Below, piece by piece: positions 63,816-64,000 of a DNA stretch of 64,000 nucleotides. The stretch covers positions 27,208,501-27,272,500 of the forward strand of contig NC_056760.1 in NCBI RefSeq assembly GCF_018687715.1, written 5' to 3'. The stretch's first letter is position 1, and every line of letters starts with the position of its first letter. Source of the DNA: Carya illinoinensis. Lineage: Eukaryota > Streptophyta > Magnoliopsida > Fagales > Juglandaceae. Position numbers and translations under genes: made by a program. The notes under the pieces were generated by a model. It saw only the letters and a list, made by a program, of their open reading frames with translations, ran no database searches and had not been told where the DNA came from.

Positions 63816-64000
63816 TTAAGTCATGTTGCTCTCTTCTATAGCTTGTATCAAATGGATCAAAACTGGTTCTTCTTCTTTTAAGCCCATCTTGAGTGTTGGA
63901 CTCTTGCTAGCTTCATCCCAACTGGATTTCACCAATCCTTGCATTGCCTCCTTGATCTTCTTGGCTCTTGATCGTGTAATTAGCCCATCTGGAACTTGCA
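63816..64000 (-). CDS. C-terminal end of a gypsy polyprotein, partial
   Basis: On the - strand, open from the window edge to a TAA at 63816, about 60 residues. It contains GLITRSRAKKIKEAMQGLV followed by LKEEEPVLIHLIQA. The ITRSRAKKI-type motif marks the very end of many plant Ty3/gypsy pol proteins, beyond integrase. The rest lies outside the window. The frame is undisturbed as far as it is visible. Confidence 0.7.
   Translation of the reverse strand, partial: QVPDGLITRSRAKKIKEAMQGLVKSSWDEASKSPTLKMGLKEEEPVLIHLIQAIEESNMT

Overview
The window is nuclear DNA of a flowering plant. The evidence is: genes with canonical GT-AG introns, plant-type protein families (a DETOXIFICATION-type MATE transporter and a plant DRB dsRNA-binding protein), very AT-rich spacers, and a dense layer of plant transposable elements (L1-type LINEs, tRNA-derived SINEs, hAT, CACTA and Tourist DNA elements, Copia and Ty3/gypsy LTR elements). 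The repeat style suggests a woody eudicot, perhaps Fagales, but that is an impression only. There are no bacterial-type operons, CRISPR arrays or rRNA genes.

Left part (1-15.5 kb). A worn L1 remnant and a SINE lie upstream of the last exon of a nucleolar MIF4G/MA3-domain protein (NOM1/SGD1 family, + strand, 4592-4975). Its earlier exons are not recognisable here, so 1-4591 may be its intron. A 420-bp hAT-like element with an 8-bp target duplication follows. A complete eight-exon MATE transporter gene (- strand, 8130-11467) rebuilds to 479 codons with all splice phases agreeing.

Middle part (15.5-37 kb). A 4.4-kb CACTA element (15536-19978) has matching ends, a TAA target duplication and palindromic subterminal repeats. 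It carries one well-preserved WW-domain exon that looks captured from a PRP40-type splicing-factor gene. Next comes a tandem segmental duplication of the 3' end and flank of the DRB gene. Copy 1 (21840-26137) carries a frameshifted copy of the last DRB exon. Copy 2 is split by a deleted Copia element. A third partial copy lies next to the real gene.

DRB gene (37122-51380, - strand). Six exons give about 470 codons with three dsRNA-binding domains and a conserved C-terminal segment. Its introns have collected four LINE pieces, all antisense to the gene and three with target duplications. They also hold a Tourist element (itself hit by one LINE), a SINE and local tandem repeats.

Right part (51.4-64 kb). 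A 3' fragment of a purine-biosynthesis gene (GARS/PurD, - strand) is followed by a decayed Ty3/gypsy element (+ strand). This was later hit by an LTR element now left as a 3.5-kb solo LTR with an internal minisatellite, and by an 861-bp hAT-like element of the same family as the one at 6.2 kb. The window ends in the 3' end of another gypsy element on the - strand. The likely functional protein genes are the MATE gene, the DRB gene and the NOM1-like exon. Most of the rest is transposon or duplication history that can be put in order by nesting.
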